From Sorex araneus (taxonomy: Eukaryota; Chordata; Mammalia; Eulipotyphla; Soricidae), in contig NC_073306.1 of assembly GCF_027595985.1 (NCBI RefSeq), forward strand, positions 195,020,000 through 195,083,999: a stretch of DNA of 64,000 nt, given 5' to 3'. The number at the start of each line of letters is the position of its first letter. Within the stretch, counting starts at the first letter, position 1. Both the position numbers and the translations under genes were made by a program. The notes beneath the pieces were generated by a model. It was not told where the DNA came from. It was given only the letters and a program-made list of their open reading frames with translations, and did not search any database. This document shows, piece after piece, positions 42,126-52,521 of the stretch.

Positions 42126-42927
42126 AGCGCTAGGTATTTTATTAATACAAAGATACATTGAGTACAAAGTGATCTTTTGGGTCACCTCGCCTCCGTTTCT
42201 GTCATAATCTGCCACTTTTGATGGCAGGGACTTCCAGAATTTTTTTTGTGCTTTTGCAGACATGTGTAGACTTTGCCCTTTTTTTTTTATACCAGTTTTT
42301 TTTATACCAGTTTCATGTCAAAAATGTTGAGGAGGAGCCCCAGGGTGCCCTGCTCAGTACTTTCAATGCTTTTTTTGTTTGTTTTTTAATCCTAACTTTA
42401 GAGACCATCTCTTGGGTAGACAAAAGATAAGGACCACTTGGTATTGAGGGCAAAAGCGGTCCGGCCGTGTGCAGGGTTACCCGGTTCAGTTCACAGGGAT
42501 TTGACTCTCTTTCCGATGCTCAGAGCTCCAGCACACATAGAAGCACTGCTAATAGCTTCCATCTTTGCCCTGATTTTTCTGTCCCCGTGACAGTACACCA
42601 GAAATGTGTTCCCCTTACAAAGAAGCTGCTTTCATTCCAGATCTGCCCGTGCTGTTTTGAGATGAGAGAGAAGCTAAACAAGGAGTAGAAGGACAATCCT
42701 CGGAGATCCCTGGCGGTGTAGCCACGACTACACTTCCAAATTGGGTTGAATGGGGGAGGAGGGGCGGGCGGGGGTCTGTGCTTATCCCTGGAAAGGGTAA
42801 AGTGTCTGTCACAGATGCACTGTAAGAATTCGTGATGTGTGGAAAGCACATTTCCGGTTACATATGAACTCAGGAATTAATGTTGAAAGGGAAAACATAC
42901 GTTTTCTATTCAAAGTTAATACACACA
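42126..42927. other. Unique intron sequence
   Basis: A 14-base TTTTTTTATACCAG duplicate near 42278-42310; otherwise nothing seen. Confidence 0.5.
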
Positions 42928-43112
42928 GGGGCTGCAGAGACAGTACAACAGGTTCACGTCTTTGTTTAACACTTGCCTCGCATGCGGCCAGCCCAGGTTT
43001 GATCCCCGGCACCCTGTATGGTCCCCCCAGCACTCCCAGGAATGATCCCTGTGTGCAGAGTCAGGAGTAATCTCTGCGCATTGCAGGGTGTGGCCCCCAA
43101 ATCCAAAAAAAT
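42928..43112 (+). mobile_element. SOR-A SINE
   Basis: GGGGCTGCAGAGACAGTAC, with an added TTCACGTCTTTGTTTAACAC near the head. Confidence 0.8.
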
Positions 43113-43454
43113 GTGACAAGGTTTATAGATATGATTCCATAGCTGTAGTCGGTGATTCCTTACACTGCATACTGCCCTGGGAAAAACCAGGAATGGTTGG
43201 GCAAGGTGGGCACTTAGAGGAAGTAGCTTTTCCAAAGGGCACTGAGGATTTTTTCCTACAACGGCAGCAATATGTTAAATAAGTTTGAGAACCTCTGATG
43301 TAGATCAATATGAATATACTATCTGTGTGTGTGTATTTATACCTATGTACACTGACTTCTGTTTCTCCATGTACAATTCTATTAATGTCTCTCCTTTTTT
43401 TCATTATCTAACAGTTCTAGAAAATAATTGTATGCAGTTAGGAGTTGAAGACAC
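43113..43454. other. Unique intron sequence
   Basis: Nothing recognised. Confidence 0.5.
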
Positions 43455-43575
43455 CATGGGCTGGAGAGTTAGTAAACGGGTTAAAAGCAACCAGGCCTGG
43501 TTTGATCCCCATCACTATATAGTCCCCTAAGCACTGAGCCAGTTGTGACCCTCCTCTTTACAAAAAAAAAAAAAG
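43455..43575 (+). mobile_element. SOR-A-like SINE, degraded
   Basis: ATGGGCTGGAGAGTTAGTAAAC, GGTTTGATCCCCATC and an A tail. Confidence 0.6.
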
Positions 43576-43606
43576 GAATTGAAGGCACAATTAACAGTTC
43601 TTCTCT

Positions 43607-43775
43607 ATGCTTTTTTTTTTTTTGGGGGGGGGTCACACCCGGTGATGCTCTGCACTCAGGAATTACTCCTGCGGTGCGCAGGGGACCATATGGGATGCTG
43701 GGAATCGAATTTGGGTCAGCCACATGCAAGGCAAATGCCCTACTCACGTTGCTGTGTTGCTGTCGCTCCAGCCCT
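43607..43775 (-). mobile_element. SOR-A SINE
   Basis: GGTCACACCCGGTGATGC to GCTGTCGCTCCAGCCC; flanked by CTCTATGCTTTTT on both sides (43604 and 43778). Confidence 0.92.
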
Positions 43776-43814
43776 TGCTCTATGCTTTTTAAATTTAGAA
43801 AAGACAAAGAAGGT

Positions 43815-43995
43815 GGGATGGTGGTGGAGAGGTAAAATGGTGTGCAGGGCGCTTGCCTTGCATGTGGCCAGCCCAGGTTCGATCCCCAGCACCCTGTAGA
43901 ATTCCCGAGCACTGCCAAGAATGAACCCTGAGCACAACCCAAGAGTAAAGTTCTGAGCAAGGCTGAGTGTGGGCCCAAAAAGAAAAACAAAAAAG
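43815..43995 (+). mobile_element. SOR-A SINE
   Basis: GGGATGGTGGTGGAGAGGTAA to GGGCCCAAAAAGAAAAAC. Confidence 0.82.
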
Positions 43996-44369
43996 TACTT
44001 TATTCTGCTTTGTGAACATAAAGGCATTTGCTCAAACTGAGGTATGGGTTGGAGGAAGGTTGAATCATTAGAAGCCAAAAGTCTAAAGCATTCATCTTCA
44101 TAGCAGTAGGTTTTAGAACTGCAGATTGATTTGTGAGTTTTATTACCCCTTTTGGTATAATTAATGTAGAGTAATGCCTTTATTTGCAATACTATAATTC
44201 ATAAATATTTTAGCCAGTTCTTGTACAGCTGTGTTAAGAATGGAGAAGGCCAGGGATGGATAGTTCTGTATTGGAGCCCCTGCTTCCTATGTCTGAGGTC
44301 ATGGTTTTGATTTCTCGTGTCAAAAAAAAAAAAAAAAAAGACTGTAAAGTGCCAGTTTTTAATTGGCTA
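43996..44369. other. Unique intron sequence
   Basis: A weak ID-like SINE trace ends in a 17-A run at 44322-44339. Confidence 0.4.
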
Positions 44370-44497
44370 AGGGCTGGTGGCCAAACGAGTCACTCGTGGT
44401 GGTGCTTGGATGATCATGTGGTGCTAGGAGTTGAACCCAAGCCTTGTGCGTGAAAAGCACGTGCTCCCATCCTGTGAGCCATCTCTGTGGCCCTGCC
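44370..44497 (-). mobile_element. SOR-A SINE, old
   Basis: GAGTCACTCGTGGTGGTGC to GAGCCATCTCTGTGGCC. Confidence 0.7.
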
Positions 44498-44547
44498 AAT
44501 TATAGGGCCTTTTTATAGAATATTTTTATGTCCCAGGCAAAGAGCAA

Positions 44548-44715
44548 AAAACTTTTTTTGTAACTTTTTAATTGAACCACTGTGGGATAGATCCTCACAA
44601 AGCTGTTCATGATTAGATTTCAGCCCTATAGTATTCCAACACCCATTCCTCCACCAGTGGGCATTTCCCCGCACCAGTGTCCCAAGTTCCCTCCCACCAC
44701 CCTGCACTCCCCCCA
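44548..44715 (-). mobile_element. L1 3' UTR fragment
   Basis: AATTGAACCACTGTGGGATAG, CCAACACCCATTCCTCCACC. Confidence 0.8.
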
Positions 44716-44827
44716 GCTAAAATAATATTTATCATAATTTTTAAACTTAGAGGCAAAGAATTCATATGACTAAGTAATCTGCTGGAAGCTCATTGTATCG
44801 CTCCCACCAGGACGGTAAAGAAACCAG

Positions 44828-44995
44828 TTGGGGCAGGGGACATAGCCCAAAGCACTGGATACATTCTTTGGATGCCAGAAGCCAGGCTCAGATCCCCTGC
44901 ACCCTGTCCCCTAGGCACTGCAGGGAGTGACTCTTCCGCACTGAGCCAGGAGTAGCTTAGAGGAGTGCAGGGTGTGGCCAAAAACAGGGATCGAG
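44828..44995 (+). mobile_element. SOR-A-like SINE, old
   Basis: GTTGGGGCAGGGGACATAGC to GTGTGGCCAAAAACAGG. Confidence 0.6.
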
Positions 44996-45127
44996 GAGGG
45001 AAGGAGGAAGGAGACAGCAGTGGCAAATGACAAAGAAGCTCTTCAAACCAGAAGATTATTTGGCCACAATGCAATCTAGTGGGGTAGTGATGAGTGTCTA
45101 ACACGTTAACTATATGAATCTTGCTTG

Positions 45128-45200
45128 TTTTGGGTGCTCAGGTGTTACGCCTGGCTCTGCACTCAGGGGTTACTCCTGGCTCAGGAGATCCCCAGCATAA
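45128..45200 (-). mobile_element. SOR-A SINE fragment
   Basis: TTTTGGGTGCTCAGGTGTTAC, GGGGTTACTCCTGGC. Confidence 0.7.
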
Positions 45201-45239
45201 ACTTAGTTCAGATCTTTTTTATTTTTCTTTGCCTCAATA

Positions 45240-45505
45240 TCGGGCTGGAACGATAGCACAGTGGTAGGGTGTTCGCCTTTCGCCTTTCATGCGGCCGACC
45301 CATGTTCAATTCCTCCTCCCCTCTCGGAGAGCCCGGCAAGCTACTGAGAGTATTGCGCCCGCAAGGCAGAGCCTGGTAAGCTACCCGTGCGTATTGGATA
45401 TGCCAAAAACAGTAACAATAAGTCTCACAATGAGAGACATTAACTGGTGCCCACTCGAGCAAATTGATGAGCAACGGGAAGACGGGATGACAGTGACAGT
45501 GACAG
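45240..45505 (+). mobile_element. SOR-B SINE, full length, with GACAGT tail and 10-bp target duplication
   Basis: TGCCTCAATA at 45230-45239 and 45506-45515. The head shows a 6-8 base duplication (CGCCTTTCGCCTTTC). The body contains the internal repeat GAGCC(C/T)GG(C/T)AAGCTAC twice. Tail is three GACAGT units. Confidence 0.95.
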
Positions 45506-45526
45506 TGCCTCAATACCATGACCGTT

Positions 45527-45530
<4 letters not shown>

Positions 45531-45568
<38 letters not shown>

Positions 45569-45592
45569 TGTGTCTGTGTCTGTGTCTGTGTG
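45531..45592. repeat. (TG)n then (TGTGTC)n
   Basis: Compound microsatellite. Confidence 0.95.
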
Positions 45593-45714
45593 CACATTGC
45601 CAGAGACGTGATCCCCTGGTCCTTCATCCTTTCTGACTTTCGTGTACTATAGATTGTCTCTCCTTGGCCCCACCAGAACTCTAAGAGTTCCAAGCCCTTA
45701 TTTGATTTGATTTT

Positions 45715-45862
45715 GGTTTGGGGTCTCACCTGGCTCTGTTTCCTGGCTCTGCTCGGGGATCACTCCTGATGAGACTCAGAGGACCGTATGTGGTGCTGGG
45801 GATTGAACCTGGTCGTGTGTGCAAAACAAGTGCCTTACCTACTGAACTGTCACTCTGCCCTT
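45715..45862 (-). mobile_element. SOR-A SINE, old
   Basis: GGGGTCTCACCTGGCTCTG to GAACTGTCACTCTGCCC. Confidence 0.75.
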
Positions 45863-45885
45863 GAAGCACTATTTAGGATACAGTG

Positions 45886-46095
45886 ACCAGGATTAGGGAC
45901 TGTTTCCTTTGTGTCAAACACCAGGCTAGGCATTGGACTTTCTTACTTTGACTCTGAAGTTAATATTATCCTATATTGATGTTGAAGAAACTGGCACCGT
46001 ATGCCAAGGTTAACTTCTCTTCTGAGTGATATATCTAGGTTTCCCATGAGCCTTCTACATGTCAAGTCCACTTCCTCTCTGTCCTTCTCAATCCT
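45886..46095 (-). mobile_element. MIR SINE (ancient)
   Basis: GTCAAACACCAGGCTAGGC, GAAGAAACTGGCACCG and CAAGGTTAACTTCTC in MIR antisense order. Confidence 0.7.
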
Positions 46096-46500
46096 ACGTT
46101 GGAGACCCCTGTTTAGACAGCCGCAAGCATCTAATTCTTTTCACAAGAGCCTGACTTACTAAAAATGAATTAATGGACGTGAACTTCACATGTCACCGCT
46201 TGACCAAGTATTTATATGTGTAAATCCACCATGAATAGCCAGCCATCTGTGAGACACAACTTTAGCAATGTCTATTATTACCTATTTCTTATATATTACT
46301 GTCTTATTTTTTCATAGTAGATACTGTATACATATGAAGTTAATGACTTACTACAAATGAATAAAAGCCCATGTTAGAATGACTTACTTGTTGGACTGTA
46401 AATATGTCTTGATTTTATAGAATTTGAGGTTTTTCATGAGTAAAGGAAAAAGGAGGTTGGAAATATACCATTGCAAGAATATGGGGTACTTTGAAACTAC
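46096..46500. other. AT-rich unique intron sequence
   Basis: Nothing recognised. Confidence 0.5.
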
Positions 46501-46745
46501 ATATTTATACTAACTAGTGTCTGTTGAGAATTTGGCATATGGTAGGCCCTATTATAAGAGTTTACAGGGCTTAGAGGATGTACAAAATAGATAAAGCTCT
46601 GGCTATGAGGCCTGTGGTCTTTGTGAAGCTGTATTAATTTCATTTTACTGCTGACTAAATCAATGGGCATTAAATTTCCCAAGGTCTTCTAAGTGATTGA
46701 TAATTTTACATGTGTAAATTATTGCCTTTTGCCACTATGCCACAA
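46501..46745 (-). mobile_element. MIR SINE (ancient)
   Basis: TGAGAATTTGGCATATGGTAGG, TTCATTTTACTGCTGAC and TTTCCCAAGGTCTTCTAAG. Confidence 0.65.
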
Positions 46746-46972
46746 GGTCAGTTTAATTATTACATAAGGTTATTTATAATCTTATTTTAGTTAATGTTGA
46801 TAGCAAAAAAGATTATATATTATAGATTATATATTATACTACTGTTGGTGTGACAAAATAATAACAGCTTCTGGGGTATGACTATTTAACAGTTACTCTT
46901 GGAGAGTATCTACAACATAGTATGAAGCCTGTTAAGTATGAAAATGTAAAGTTCTAAAAGCTCGTCATAAGT

Positions 46973-47500
46973 TGACTGTTATCTTAGGACCCAGGACCTC
47001 AGCATTACGCAGGCTCAGGTACTCAGATTCTTGTTCTGAGCCAGGGAGGACTGAAAGCAAGGGATCAGGGGCTGAATTCAGAAGACTTTATTTAAAGGAC
47101 AGGAGAGGAAGGGAAAGGAGGGCAGGGACGCTCCTGGATTATAGGAGGGGTCTCCTAAAGATGGATTCCAGAGACAAGCAATCACCTTTCCCCTTTCATG
47201 CCATTTAAAACAGAAGGGTCTGGGCGAGCGTTTCTTTAGTATGTGGCCATTGGAACAGGGGGGAGGAGCGGACATGATCATCTTTAAAGTCTGGTCCACT
47301 CGATGGCCTGGTAAGGCCGAGGTCATCCAGATTGTCAGGCACCACCCTTGTGACATTCCACGCCAATAGTTCTCTTTTTTAAGGCCAAGGTCACCCAGAT
47401 TATCAGGCACCACCTACACCACCCTTGTGGCATTCCACGTCAATGGCTCCCTTTCCTTAGGGCCATGTTCCTAATCTCGCCCAGCCTGTTCCCCCTTGGT
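46973..47500 (-). mobile_element. Solo-LTR-like endogenous retroviral element
   Basis: Read on the - strand it has the order of an LTR: a U3-like part with two 70-80 base direct repeats (47381-47459 and 47312-47380), a TATA-like TTTTAAAT near 47200, an AATAAA (complement at 47087-47092) and a U5-like end near 46973. There is no retroviral coding sequence next to it. The outer boundaries and target duplication could not be fixed. Confidence 0.5.
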
Positions 47501-47705
47501 CCCTACCCAAAAAACTGGGTCACGTGCACAGGCCTCCAGTTTAATTCCCACCACCACGTGCCCTCCTGCCCCCAGCTGTGGCCGTTCAGAGTCGTCACCC
47601 CAAAGTCCAGAGCAGCAGCAGCTGAGCAACGATCACCCATTGTCTCTGGAGGTGTCCCAGACAATATCCCAAATTTCTTGCACACACACGTGTGCGCGTG
47701 CGCGT

Positions 47706-47743
<38 letters not shown>

Positions 47744-48107
47744 GTGGACATAACAGATTTTGGTTCTAAAAGAGGGAAGTAAACGGGTGAAAGAAGTAAA
47801 GCACTGTGGGAAAAAGGCCTGATCATCCAATTGAATAATCTTATTCTGCAGAAACCATAAGGACTTCCTACCAGTGTCATCATGATAAGTGATCTGTTTA
47901 TATATTTTGTGCTAACAGCGTCTAGTGAAATAGGAGGGAGAGATTTTTCTTTAATTGTGAAACTGATCCAGGAAGCCTTGGGAAGGAACTTGGGAGCTTC
48001 GCAAACATTTCATCGCAGAGGCTAGCAAGTTAGAAGTACTTATGTATAAAACAGGAACTCTGGGTAGTTTCAGAACTATCCAGCACTGCAGCAGAAGCGA
48101 ACTGGAG
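47501..48107. other. Unique intron sequence with a CA repeat
   Basis: (CA)n at 47709-47741, preceded by alternating CACGTGTGCGCGTGCGCG, a possible Z-DNA former; no gene. Confidence 0.5.
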
Positions 48108-48260
48108 GGGCTGGCGCCATAGCACTGTGGGCAGGACATTGACCTTGCACGAGGCCATCCGGGTGATACCTGAGCACAGGACCAGGAGTAAGTCCTGAGC
48201 GTCACCAGCGTGTTCCCAAAGCAATCAAGCAAGCAAACAAACAAAGCAAGAAAAAACAAG
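48108..48260 (+). mobile_element. SOR-A SINE with internal deletion
   Basis: GGGGCTGGCGCCATAGCAC to a CAAACAAACAAAG end. Confidence 0.82.
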
Positions 48261-48271
48261 TTGAAATGGAA

Positions 48272-48410
48272 GGACCGGAGAGATGGTGCAGTGGGGAGGG
48301 CGCTTGCTTTCACGTGTCCAACCTGGGTTCCACCCCTAGCACCCTAATCTTGTCTCCTTAAGCCCCGCCAGGACACATCCCTGAGCACAAGGCCCGGAGG
48401 CCCAGGCAGT
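48272..48410 (+). mobile_element. SOR-A SINE, old
   Basis: GGACCGGAGAGATGGTGCAG to CCCAGGCAGTACTGCAGC. Confidence 0.7.
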
Positions 48411-48961
48411 ACTGCAGCTAAGTAACGCACCACAGCCAGACGTGCAGCCCCCGGACACTTGCCACAGTGACAGGGGAACAAAAGCAAAAGGGAAGGGGAA
48501 CAAAACTAAGGAAAGTTGTCTCCATTTTCCAAAGGGCTAAGACTTGGCCTGCCTGTAGGAAGTCTGTTTCTCAAAGGTATGCAAATAATCTTATTAAAAA
48601 TGAACTTAGAGCTAACTCAAATAACCCTCAGCATGAAAGTGGATCAGAAAACTGTTTATAGTGCAAAGAAATAATATCTTCTAATCAAGCAGCCTGAAGA
48701 ATAATTAAACTAGCACCCTACACAGCAAAAAATCTGAGAAAATGAAGTCTTGACTCAAAGGGTAGTTGAAAAAGACTAAATCTCAGCATATTGTTCATAC
48801 ATCTATATTTTTAAAATATCCTAAAAATAGTGTAGTGACTTACAAACCTCTTAGTAGTGGTTGCCTTAAAAGGGGAGGAAAAAAAATTATAAGAGGAGAG
48901 GCAGATAAATGTAAGTTGTTGGTTCATTTCTGCATTTGGGTTAATTTTTGTAGATATTGGT

Positions 48962-48965
<4 letters not shown>
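48411..48965. other. Unique intron sequence
   Basis: Nothing recognised. Confidence 0.5.
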
Positions 48966-48994
<29 letters not shown>

Positions 48995-49000
48995 ATATGT
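48966..49000. repeat. (TA)n with TGTA variants
   Basis: Short AT microsatellite next to a SINE tail. Confidence 0.9.
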
Positions 49001-49011
49001 ACACTTTATGT

Positions 49012-49162
49012 AGGTTTGGGGCCACATCCAGCGGTGCTCAGGGCTTACTCCCGACTCTGTGCCTAGGGATCACTCCTGTCAGTGCTCTGGGGACCATACA
49101 GGAATGAACTTCGGTCAGCCTTGTGCCTGGCAAGCACTGTGCCCTTCTCTCAACCCCAACAT
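49012..49162 (-). mobile_element. SOR-A SINE, old
   Basis: GGTTTGGGGCCACATCCAGC to GTGCCCTTCTCTCAACCCC. Confidence 0.75.
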
Positions 49163-49255
49163 GGGTTATATTTTAAATAATTAAAGTCATAGGTTGAAGT
49201 TGGCTACTTAGAGTCTCTAGGGTGATCACTTTAGAAAATAAGTCTATGTTTTCAT

Positions 49256-49454
49256 GCAAGGCAGAGCCTGGCAAGCTACCCGTGGTGTACTCGATATGCC
49301 AAAAACAGTAACAATGACGTTCCTCATTCCCCTGATCCTGAAAGAGCTCCCAATACGCCATCGGGCTACACTAACACTCGACAGGGACGAATGGAGACAT
49401 TACTGGCGCCCGCTCAAGCAAATCGATGAACAACGGGATGACAGTGATACGGTG
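49256..49454 (+). mobile_element. SOR-B intermediate form, 5'-truncated, 10-bp target duplication
   Basis: ATGTTTTCAT at 49246-49255 and 49455-49464. Starts in the body, and between CAGTAACAA and GGAGACATTACTGG carries about 65 extra bases (CCTGATCCTGAAAGAGC, GACAGGGACGAATG) that are also in the 7003-7546 element but absent from short SOR-B. Tail is GACAGTGATACGGTG. Confidence 0.88.
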
Positions 49455-49464
49455 ATGTTTTCAT

Positions 49465-49867
49465 AGCTATGCGTCAGGTTGGGGTGTTGTGTTTGTTCTG
49501 GTGTGGGCAGGATGCTCACTGGGGTTGCTCCATACAGATGCTTTGCGACACTGAAGGAATAAATAAACCCAGAGCCATTCCAGCCCTTTGCCCTTTGCCC
49601 TAGGTCTGTGTCAAGTATTCTCTCTCCTTCCCACTCCCCTGTTGCTGGAGATCAAATTCAGAGGCTCAGACACTCAAGGCAGGTGCCCTGGCCAGTCCTG
49701 GATCAAGAATTCTGACTGTGTCCAGCTGGGACTGAGTCTGTGTGGACAGGCCCCTGCAGCATGATTTTCCAGTCTCCCCGCAGTGAGAGTAGCCAGGTGA
49801 CATTGCCCTAAAGTCAGGAGATACGTGCTGTGGTTTCAGTTGTAAGAAAATACCTGCATGCTTTTTT
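49465..49867. other. Unique intron sequence
   Basis: Nothing recognised. Confidence 0.5.
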
Positions 49868-50008
49868 TTTTTTGGCCTTTTGGGTCATACCCGGCAATGC
49901 ACAGGGGTTACTCCTGGCTCATGCACTCAGGAGTTATTCCTGGTGGTGCTCAGGGGACCATATGGGACGTTGGGAATCGAACACAGGTCAGCCGCGTGCA
50001 AGGCAAAC
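49868..50008 (-). mobile_element. SOR-A SINE cut by a SOR-B insertion
   Basis: TTTTTGGCCTTTTGGGTCAT to GTGCAAGGCAAACACC; the head is lost beyond the insertion point. Confidence 0.92.
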
Positions 50009-50018
50009 ACCCGCATGC

Positions 50019-50258
50019 AGGGCTGGAGCGATAGCACAACGGTAGGGCATTTGCCTTGCACGCAACCAACCTGGGTTCAATTCCTCCACCCCTCTCAGAG
50101 ATCCTGGCAAGCTACCAAGAGTATCCCGCCCACATGGCAGAGCCTGGCAAGCTCCCCGTGGCGTTTTCGATATGCCAACAGTAACAACAAGTCACACTGG
50201 AGACGTTAGTGGTGCCCCCTCGAGCAAATCGATGAGCAACAGGATGGCAGTGACAGTG
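50019..50258 (+). mobile_element. SOR-B SINE inserted in SOR-A, 10-bp target duplication
   Basis: ACCCGCATGC at 50009-50018 and 50259-50268. Head GGGCTGGAGCGATAGCACAA, then TCCACCCCTCTCAGAG, CGTTTTCGATATGCC, CTCGAGCAAATCGATGAGC and a GGCAGTGACAGT tail. Confidence 0.95.
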
Positions 50259-50336
50259 ACCCGCATGCTAAAATTCTGAGCTAACAAGTAAAGCTCAGAG
50301 AGGGTATAGTTTAGGAAACGCAAGATGTAAAATTGT

Positions 50337-50365
50337 GACACACACACACACACACACACACACAC
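50337..50365. repeat. (CA)n microsatellite
   Basis: About 14 CA units. Confidence 0.95.
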
Positions 50366-50738
50366 GTATCTCAGAACCAAGCAGCTCACAGCAGAGATGC
50401 CTCCAGATTTGGTAATAGGCACTTTCACGGGGCCACTCCAGACGGGAGCAGGTGCTGTCCCTTTGCCTGCCCCCTAGGAATCCGGGCGGCTGCCACCTTC
50501 CAGAACCCCACAAAAAGTCCAGGTATACGGGAGCAGAAGCGGCAGACGCCAGGCCTCAAGGAACAGGAGAAGAGCTGATCCCTCTCTTCCCCCTGTCCTG
50601 CCCCGATGGGACTCTGAGATGACGCCCACAAGCTGCCCCCAGCTACTTATTAAGCTCATACAAGGCCACGATCCAGACACACACACGAATCTTGGAACTG
50701 AGCGGCTTGCTACAGAGATCTCTCCAGACCCTGATTAT
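50363..50738. repeat. Direct repeat pair of about 58 bp, 318 bp apart
   Basis: CACGTATCTCAGAACC...AGCAGAGATGCCTCCAGA (50363) and CACGAATCTTGGAACT...ACAGAGATCTCTCCAGA (50681), each preceded by CA repeats. Confidence 0.7.
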
Positions 50739-50829
50739 GAAAATTTTAGAGTTAATAAAGCGACATTATATGCTATCCATACCAAGCAACACAAAACAAA
50801 TTGTCTAGCATTGCCTTTTTGGCAGGTTT

Positions 50830-51060
50830 GAGTGGTGCTGGGACTGGTGTCGAAATATTGAATGCAATCATAGTAGAGAGTATTGTGGAAATTGTCTGCC
50901 ACACAGGCAGGGGAAGGGTTGGAATGGAAGTGATACCGGGGCTTTTGGTGGTGGAAAATGTGCACTGGTGAAGTTGATCACTGGGTGGTTGATCACTGCA
51001 TGACCGAAACTCAAATGTGAAAGCTTTGTAACGGTATCTCACAGTGAATTAATAAAAAGG
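50830..51060 (+). mobile_element. L1 3' UTR fragment
   Basis: GTGGTGCTGGGACTGGTGTC to GGTATCTCACAGTGAATTAA and AATAAAAAG. Confidence 0.7.
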
Positions 51061-51454
51061 TGGGGGGAGATGTAAATTTGTCCTTTTCTTCAAATCTTAA
51101 AGTTGTGGAAAAGCATATTTAGGAAAAAAATTTTTTAATACCTTACCTGTGTTAAGCGCTTTTGGTTGGATTTGGTGGTGGTGGTGAATGTGTCGTACGT
51201 GTGTGTTTTCCCTCTCTGTAAAATTTAATCCTTTACATAAAGTGTTGAAGTTGTAGAGTATTAAGAACTAATAGTAGTAGTAAGCATGGGAGCATCTAAA
51301 TAATGATCTCGCAATCCCAGATCTGGCACTTGTGAATTGTGTGTTTTAGCCGATTGCATGGTTCAACTTGGCTTTCCTTTGTGGAAGGGATATTAGTAGC
51401 TGCTTTGTGGGATTCTTTTAAGGAGTTTGTGTGGTGTTTGTAAACCTCTTGCCA
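51061..51454. other. Unique intron sequence
   Basis: Nothing recognised. Confidence 0.5.
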
Positions 51455-51615
51455 TGGGGCCAGAGCTATAGTAGAGTGGCGTAGGGTGTTAGCCTTGCAC
51501 CCACCAACCCAGCTTCCATCCCCGGCATCCCATACGGTACCACCAGGAGTGAATTGCTGAGTGCAGAGCCAGGAGTAACCCCTGAGCATCAGCAGGGTAT
51601 GATCACAAAAAGAAT
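51455..51615 (+). mobile_element. SOR-A SINE
   Basis: GGGGCCAGAGCTATAGTAGAG to GGGTATGATCACAAAAAG; the tail runs into purine repeats. Confidence 0.85.
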
Positions 51616-51763
51616 GAAAGAGAGAAAGACAGAAAGAGAGAGAGGGAAAGAAAGAAAGAGAGAAAGAGGAAGGAAGGAAGGAAGGAAGGAAGGAAGGAAG
51701 GAAGGAAGGAAGGAAGGAAGGAAGGAAGGAAGGAAGGAAGGAAGGAAGGAAGGAAGGAAGGAA
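51616..51763. repeat. (GAAA)/(GA) then (GGAA)n microsatellite
   Basis: The GGAA part (51668-51763) has about 24 units. Confidence 0.97.
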
Positions 51764-52267
51764 ACACTCCCCACCCCTCACACCCTCACAGCAGAAAATA
51801 GTTAGTATGTTTATCATTTTTCTGCTGTCTAACAGGGACAAGCGAGGCTTTGTCTTCTATTCGTAACAGCAAACACACTTGAAGAGGAATGTAGCTCCTG
51901 GCTTCGGACTGTGAGTGGTGTTGGCTTTGGATCCCCAGAGTACGCAGAATTCAGGCTGTGGAGCAGCTGGGATTGCAAGAATCAGATCTTGGATTTGAAT
52001 TTCACACAGACCTATTAATTCTGTTTTAGATTCACAAAGTGTACCCCACCTTCCATAATACCACCTTACAATGATGTGCCGTTATGCACACGTAGGATCT
52101 AATGAGAAAATAATTGAATAGAGGTGTAACTTCTGTATTTATAGAGGGAAGTAAAAATATGAAGGGGGAAAAAATCAAGGTTTTACCACCTAAGCTAGTA
52201 GATTTATGTGATAAATGTAAGAACAGCCCTAAGCAATACTTAGAATTGTTTTTATCAGTCCTCTGCA
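51764..52267. other. Unique intron sequence
   Basis: Nothing recognised. Confidence 0.5.
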
Positions 52268-52508
52268 AAGGCTGGAGCGATAGCACAGCAGGTAGGGCGT
52301 TTGCCTTGCACGCAGCGGACCCAGATTTGACTCCTCCGCCCCTCTCACAGAGCCTGGGAAGCTACTGAGAGTTATCCCGCCTGCACGGCAGAACCTGGCA
52401 AGCTACCTGTGGCGTATTCCATATGCCAAAAGCAGTAACAAGTCTCACAATGGAGACGTTACTGGTGCCCACTCGAGCAAATCAATGAGCAGTGGGATTA
52501 CAGTGATA
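52268..52508 (+). mobile_element. SOR-B SINE with target duplication
   Basis: CAGTCCTCT(G/A)CAA at 52257-52269 and 52509-52521. Complete head and body; tail GGGATTACAGTGATA. Confidence 0.93.
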
Positions 52509-52521
52509 CAGTCCTCTACAA

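Noticed and set aside
51554-51841. Frames with FLPS or EGRK repeats
   Set aside because: Translation of the GGAA microsatellite.
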